A stretch of 21,822 nucleotides of DNA, from positions 1 to 21,822 of the forward strand of contig SBBT01000207.1 in assembly GCA_005239595.1 (NCBI GenBank), written 5' to 3'. The DNA comes from Candidatus Troglogloeales bacterium (GTDB lineage Bacteria > Nitrospirota > Nitrospiria > SBBL01 > SBBT01). This document shows, in pieces, positions 18,104-21,822 of this stretch (position 1 is the first letter of the stretch; every line of letters starts with the position of its first letter). The notes under the pieces are model-generated. The model worked only from the letters and a program-made list of their open reading frames with translations, did not search any database and had not been told where the DNA came from. Both the position numbers and the translations under genes were made by a program.

Positions 18104-19885
18104 ATGACTGAACTTATTTATCTGTCCGATAGCTATCGACAGAATGATCGAGCAAAAATCGTCTCCTCTGAAAGGAGTGAGAAAGACACGCTCATCGTGC
18201 TTGACCAGACAATCTTTTATCCCCAAGGCGGCGGACAGCCGTCCGATAAGGGAGAAATCGTTGGACCAAACGGCAAGGCAAAAGTCAAGCACGTCCGTAT
18301 GCAGGGCGATGACGTAGTACACGAGTGCATCCTCGAAGGCGAACTAAAAGCGGGTGACCACGTTGATTGCGCAATCGATTGGGACTGGCGATACCGAAAC
18401 ATGCGCCGGCACAGCGCAGGCCACATAGTTCATGAGGCGGCAATGATCGTTTCGCCTCTTCTTATCCCTGTCAAGGGCGAACACGGAAGCAATCCGTATA
18501 TCGAGTACAAAGGCTCCCTACCCATCGATTCAAAATACGTAATTGAAAAAAAAGCAAATGAGATTGTAGAAAAAAATCTTGCCTTAACCACTGAGTTTGT
18601 CTCTCTGGAAGAACTCCAAAAACGCGCATCTTACGTCCCCCAACATTTGCCAAAAAATAAACCGCTCAGGATTTTGATAATCGAGGGCTTTCATCCGATT
18701 CCGGACGGAGGTACACAAGTAAGCAAAACTTCAGAGGTTGGTCCTATCACAATTTCCAAAATCGAAAACGAAGACGATAAAGTGCGTATTTACTATGCTA
18801 TCGAAGAAACTCAACCCTCCGTGAGCATACCACAAGAGTCGCTGTCAGGAGCTCAGTATGTAGGATTTGTTTTAGAAGCTCAGCAAAACGCAAAGAAAAT
18901 ACTTGAAGACACGTCTTTAGGAGTTGAAGATTTAAGGATTGCTTTGCTTGGCTCAAAAAGCGAGCTAGCGAGTCTGACCAAACAAATTCGCAACGTCATC
19001 GCCTCTGATCGACAGCAGGCGGGGACGGTCCTTAATCAAGTTAAGCGGAGTATCGAAAAACAACTTAATGAGGTGTCAAGCGTCAAGCGTCAAGCGTCAA
19101 GCGAAGAGTTTTTTGACATGACGGCTCCAGGAATCCCGCCGCCCATGGGGCATCTCCACATCGTCACTCAGGCGATTACCGAGATAACGCGGATTTTTGA
19201 AAAAATAGGCTTTACGCGCGTGCGGCACCCGGAAGTAGACTGGGACTGGTATGCTTTTGAATCACTCAACATGCCGCCAAATCACCCGGCTAGAGACGAG
19301 TGGGAGACGTTCTTCGTAGAAAGTTCAAAGTTAGAAAACAATAAGAGATTTCAATCAATTGTCTTAACTCCTCATACTTCTAACGGACAGGTGCGTGAGA
19401 TGGAGAAGAGTAAGCTCCCTATCCGCATGATTAATATCGCCAAATGCTACCGCCGGCAGTCAGACGTCTCCCACGTCCCGATGTTTCACCAGTTTGAAGG
19501 AATGTATATTGATAAAGGTGTCTCGATTGGCAATTTAACTGGCGTATTTGATTTTTTTGTGAAAAACTACCATGGAATTGACAGAAAAATTCGATTGCGG
19601 CCGTTTCATTTTCAGTTTACAGAACCATCATTTGAGGTAGACATCAACTGCGGTATTTGTCTGGGCAAAGGATGCCGGCTGTGTAAAGAAGGGTGGCTTG
19701 AGTTGGGAGGAGCCGGCATGATACATCCAGTCGTTTTAAAAAATGGCGGCATCAATCCGCAAGACTACAACGGGTTTGCTTTCGGCTGGGGAGTAGAGCG
19801 TGCTTATATGATGAAATCCGGAACGAAACTGGACGACATTCGCTTAATCTACAGCAATGATATACGATTCCTGCAGCAATTTTAA
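18104..19885 (+). CDS. pheS: AlaX-like editing domain fused to PheRS alpha subunit
   Basis: 593 aa from ATG 18104, against about 330-350 for ordinary PheS; the frame from 18056 adds 16 residues from an unlikely TTG. Residues ~1-235 are an AlaX/AlaRS-type editing domain: IFYPQGGGQPSDKG (37-50), the HxxxH motif HSAGH (H103, H107) and DGGTQVSKTSEVG (from D201). The usual CxxxH is replaced by D201 and Q205, so the metal site is changed. Residues ~250-325 are the PheS N-terminal coiled coil. The catalytic class II domain runs from ~337: TAPGIPPPMGHLH, motif 2 around AKCYRRQ, a CxxC...CxxC knuckle (CGIC, CRLC), FTEPSFEVDI and motif 3 FGWGVERAYMM (G561 to R566). It makes Phe-tRNA with PheT. The added domain probably deacylates or binds a misacylated tRNA. 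Expression is under the Phe attenuator plus an internal promoter. Confidence 0.9.
   Translation: MTELIYLSDSYRQNDRAKIVSSERSEKDTLIVLDQTIFYPQGGGQPSDKGEIVGPNGKAKVKHVRMQGDDVVHECILEGELKAGDHVDCAIDWDWRYRNMRRHSAGHIVHEAAMIVSPLLIPVKGEHGSNPYIEYKGSLPIDSKYVIEKKANEIVEKNLALTTEFVSLEELQKRASYVPQHLPKNKPLRILIIEGFHPIPDGGTQVSKTSEVGPITISKIENEDDKVRIYYAIEETQPSVSIPQESLSGAQYVGFVLEAQQNAKKILEDTSLGVEDLRIALLGSKSELASLTKQIRNVIASDRQQAGTVLNQVKRSIEKQLNEVSSVKRQASSEEFFDMTAPGIPPPMGHLHIVTQAITEITRIFEKIGFTRVRHPEVDWDWYAFESLNMPPNHPARDEWETFFVESSKLENNKRFQSIVLTPHTSNGQVREMEKSKLPIRMINIAKCYRRQSDVSHVPMFHQFEGMYIDKGVSIGNLTGVFDFFVKNYHGIDRKIRLRPFHFQFTEPSFEVDINCGICLGKGCRLCKEGWLELGGAGMIHPVVLKNGGINPQDYNGFAFGWGVERAYMMKSGTKLDDIRLIYSNDIRFLQQF
19075..19102 (+). 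repeat. Four tandem copies of GTCAAGC inside pheS
   Basis: A 7-nt unit repeated exactly four times, in the linker between the PheS coiled coil and catalytic domain. As 7 is not a multiple of 3, gain or loss of one unit would shift the frame before the catalytic domain. Confidence 0.85.
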
Positions 19886-19894
19886 ATTTCAAAT

Positions 19895-21817
19895 ATGAAT
19901 ATCCTTGTTCCAGATTCCTGGCTGCGCGAATTTTTAATTACAAAGGCTACTCCTTCTCAAATAAAGGAGTGTCTCTCGCTCTGCGGACCGTCGGTGGAGC
20001 GGATGCATAAAGTAAGCGGAGATGTCATCTACGATATCGAAGTCACAAGCAATAGGCCGGACTCAATGTCGGTTTTAGGCATCGCCCGCGAAGCAGCGGC
20101 AATTATGCCTAGGTTTGGAATTGCGGCAAAGCTTGTCAATGACCCATACGAAAATAATTTAAAATTTCAAATTTCAAATTTAAAATTTGAGAAGAAACTA
20201 AAAATTAAAACAGATTCACAACTGAATCCCCGCTTTACATCGGTGGTTATAGATAACGTAAAAGTCGGGCTTTCTCCTGCGTGGCTTCAGAAAAGATTGG
20301 AAGCTACTGGCAATCGATCGCTCAATAATATTATCGATATCACGAACTACATTATGCGCGCGTACGGACAACCTGTTCACGCGTTTGATTATGACCAAGT
20401 TTTGGGCCACAAAATGATTCTGCGTGCTTCTAAAAAGGGTGAAAGAGTCGAAACGTTGGATGGCAAAACGCGAATTCTCCCAGGAAATGATATCGTCATC
20501 GAAGATGGAAGCGGCAGGCTGATTGACCTTTGCGGCATTATGGGCGCGGAAAATTCCTCAGTCAAAAACTCGACCAAAACGATCGTCCTCTTTATGCAAA
20601 TATATAATCCTGTCAACATTCGCAAAACCTCCATGTCTCTGGCAATCCGAACGGAAGCGGCGAGTCTTTTTGAGAAAGGCTTGGACTCCGAGCTTGTTTA
20701 TCCGTCAATTATGAAGGGCATCGAGTTGTTTAAACAAATTGCCGGCGGCAGCGTTGCAAGCAGAATCTATGACATTTACCCTAAACAGTTCACTCCTTAC
20801 AAAGTCAGCGTTTCTAAAGAAAAACTTTCTGCATACCTTGGCGTCGGTCTTGCCGATAAAGATATCGTCAATATCCTAACCCCTCTCGGATTTTCCGTAT
20901 TGACAGGGTCTCGCTCTGTCACTGTTAAGGTTCCCAGTTTCCGCCGAGACATAGAGATTGACGTAGACATTATCGAGGAGGTCGCGCGAATTTACGGCTA
21001 CCACAATATCAAGCGCAAACTCCCGTCCACAGAGCCGCCACTCGTTGTCCCAGACCCAGTGCTATCGTGGGAAGAAGAAATAAAAGTCCGCCTGCGCGAC
21101 TGGGGATTTGTCGAAATTTACACGTACTCAATGATTTCTGAGGAAATGATGGACTTATTTAAACTGAACAAGGAATCCGCCTATAAAATATCTAACCCTT
21201 TAAGTCAAGAATGGGTCTATATGCGGCCTACCCTTTTGCCGAGCATGCTTTCGACGATCAAACAGAATCTCAATATTGAAAGCAATCTCAAGCTCTTCGA
21301 ACTGAGCATGGTCTACCAATACCGCAAAGGCAATTTACCTATTGAAAAACCAGTTCTTGTCGTGGCTTGGACGGGAAACAGATACTGCGAGGCAAAGGGG
21401 TTAGCCGAAGCCCTGCTTTCTCTTTTTGGTATACCATCAAACTTATTAAACTCATACGCCTCACTGAAATTGGTTGAGAATATAACAGTTTTAGAAATGG
21501 ACTTTTCCAAACTGGTCAAAGACGCCAAACCCACAAAAGTCTACAATCCAATTCCCAAGTATCCGCCCAGCTACGAAGATCTGGCCCTCGTCGTGCCGCC
21601 AAAGACTCCCATCGGCCCGATGATCGAAGCGCTCAAAAAGGTTGACCCCCTTGTCGTCGATGTAAGCCTACTTGATTCCTACGAAAACGTACGTACCTTC
21701 CATATCACCTATCTTTCACCAGAGAAAAACCTGACAACAGAAGACATCCGCCCCATCCGCGAAAAACTCCTCAAAGTAGCAGAAGAAAAATTTAACGCAC
21801 AATTAAAAGCATTGTAG
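19895..21817 (+). CDS. pheT: Phenylalanyl-tRNA synthetase beta subunit, short form
   Basis: 640 aa, against about 800 in E. coli. The OB-fold tRNA-binding domain normally inserted after the first ~40 residues is missing: LCGPSVERMHKVSGDVIYDI passes straight to the EVTSNRPDSMSVLGIAREAA block. The B3/B4 editing domain is present with PVHAFD (H162), CGIMGAENS and IRTEAAS (T253, A255). However, the motif usually LExAxF reads LFMQIY, so the conserved Glu is Phe233 by my alignment. B5 (from ~330), the catalytic-like core (VEIYTYSMISEEMMDLF) and the C-terminal FDX-ACB domain (from KVYNPIPKYPPSYEDLALVV) are present. It starts 9 bases after pheS. An AT-rich repeat encodes residues ~88-104. The gene is complete within the window. 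Confidence 0.93.
   Translation: MNILVPDSWLREFLITKATPSQIKECLSLCGPSVERMHKVSGDVIYDIEVTSNRPDSMSVLGIAREAAAIMPRFGIAAKLVNDPYENNLKFQISNLKFEKKLKIKTDSQLNPRFTSVVIDNVKVGLSPAWLQKRLEATGNRSLNNIIDITNYIMRAYGQPVHAFDYDQVLGHKMILRASKKGERVETLDGKTRILPGNDIVIEDGSGRLIDLCGIMGAENSSVKNSTKTIVLFMQIYNPVNIRKTSMSLAIRTEAASLFEKGLDSELVYPSIMKGIELFKQIAGGSVASRIYDIYPKQFTPYKVSVSKEKLSAYLGVGLADKDIVNILTPLGFSVLTGSRSVTVKVPSFRRDIEIDVDIIEEVARIYGYHNIKRKLPSTEPPLVVPDPVLSWEEEIKVRLRDWGFVEIYTYSMISEEMMDLFKLNKESAYKISNPLSQEWVYMRPTLLPSMLSTIKQNLNIESNLKLFELSMVYQYRKGNLPIEKPVLVVAWTGNRYCEAKGLAEALLSLFGIPSNLLNSYASLKLVENITVLEMDFSKLVKDAKPTKVYNPIPKYPPSYEDLALVVPPKTPIGPMIEALKKVDPLVVDVSLLDSYENVRTFHITYLSPEKNLTTEDIRPIREKLLKVAEEKFNAQLKAL
20155..20191 (+). repeat. 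AAATTT-rich repeat inserted in pheT
   Basis: A run built of AAATTTC/AAATTT units encodes the in-frame peptide NLKFQISNLKFE in the short N-terminal part of PheT. The same word style occurs between pheS and pheT (19881-19894, TTTTAAATTTCAAA). It looks like an interspersed low-complexity repeat tolerated in frame. Confidence 0.6.
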
Positions 21818-21822
21818 TATAA

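Noticed and set aside
1..21822. CRISPR array
   Set aside because: No regularly spaced direct repeats with unique spacers were seen; the tandem repeats present are a 7-nt run in pheS and AT-rich words in pheT.

Overview
The window looks like a chromosomal segment of a Candidate Phyla Radiation bacterium (Patescibacteria), most likely of the Microgenomates group. This is inference from gene content and architecture. The signs are compact genes with many stop/start overlaps, trimmed housekeeping enzymes (ThrRS without the TGS domain, PheT without the tRNA-binding OB domain, trigger factor without the PPIase domain), several conserved genes of unknown function, a DUF5660-like protein, and mRNAs that often seem to lack a leader and Shine-Dalgarno (SD) site. 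UGA is used as a normal stop codon, so the Gracilibacteria/SR1 recoding does not apply.

Layout. Positions 1-1000 are AT-rich and decayed: a C-terminal gene fragment and a frameshifted HEPN-like gene. Positions 993-1836 are a GC-rich, repeat-filled stretch without a credible gene, ending at tRNA-Arg(UCU). A truncated DDE transposase abuts the 3' end of that tRNA. Positions 2626-4557 are an overlapping trio: ECF sigma factor, membrane-anchored putative anti-sigma and a secreted Ala-rich helical protein. After a hairpin-rich gap come a HExxH metallopeptidase-like protein, a secreted clan-A glycoside hydrolase, tRNA-His (minus strand) and a large membrane protein. Next is a tRNA-punctuated stretch (Arg, Lys, Leu, Val) holding a GIY-YIG nuclease cassette with inverted-repeat flanks, two tandem lysozyme-like genes, two small exported or membrane proteins, trigger factor, a DUF5660-like protein, a FAM173-like methyltransferase and a PH-domain membrane protein.

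Positions 14385-21817 hold a translation operon in the same order as E. coli thrS-infC-rpmI-rplT-pheM-pheS-pheT, with three striking features. (1) thrS is preceded by what looks like a T-box riboswitch. (2) Between rplT and pheS is a Phe-rich leader peptide (FFAFFFA) with a complete set of alternative hairpins, a pheM-like attenuator, followed by a small unknown gene with a perfect SD. (3) PheS carries an N-terminal AlaX/AlaRS-type tRNA-editing domain, giving a 593-residue fusion, while by eye the PheT editing domain has lost a conserved editing-site Glu. Together these suggest a Thr- and Phe-sensing operon with reorganised PheRS proofreading. The AlaX-PheS fusion with its attenuator is my best candidate for an undescribed system.
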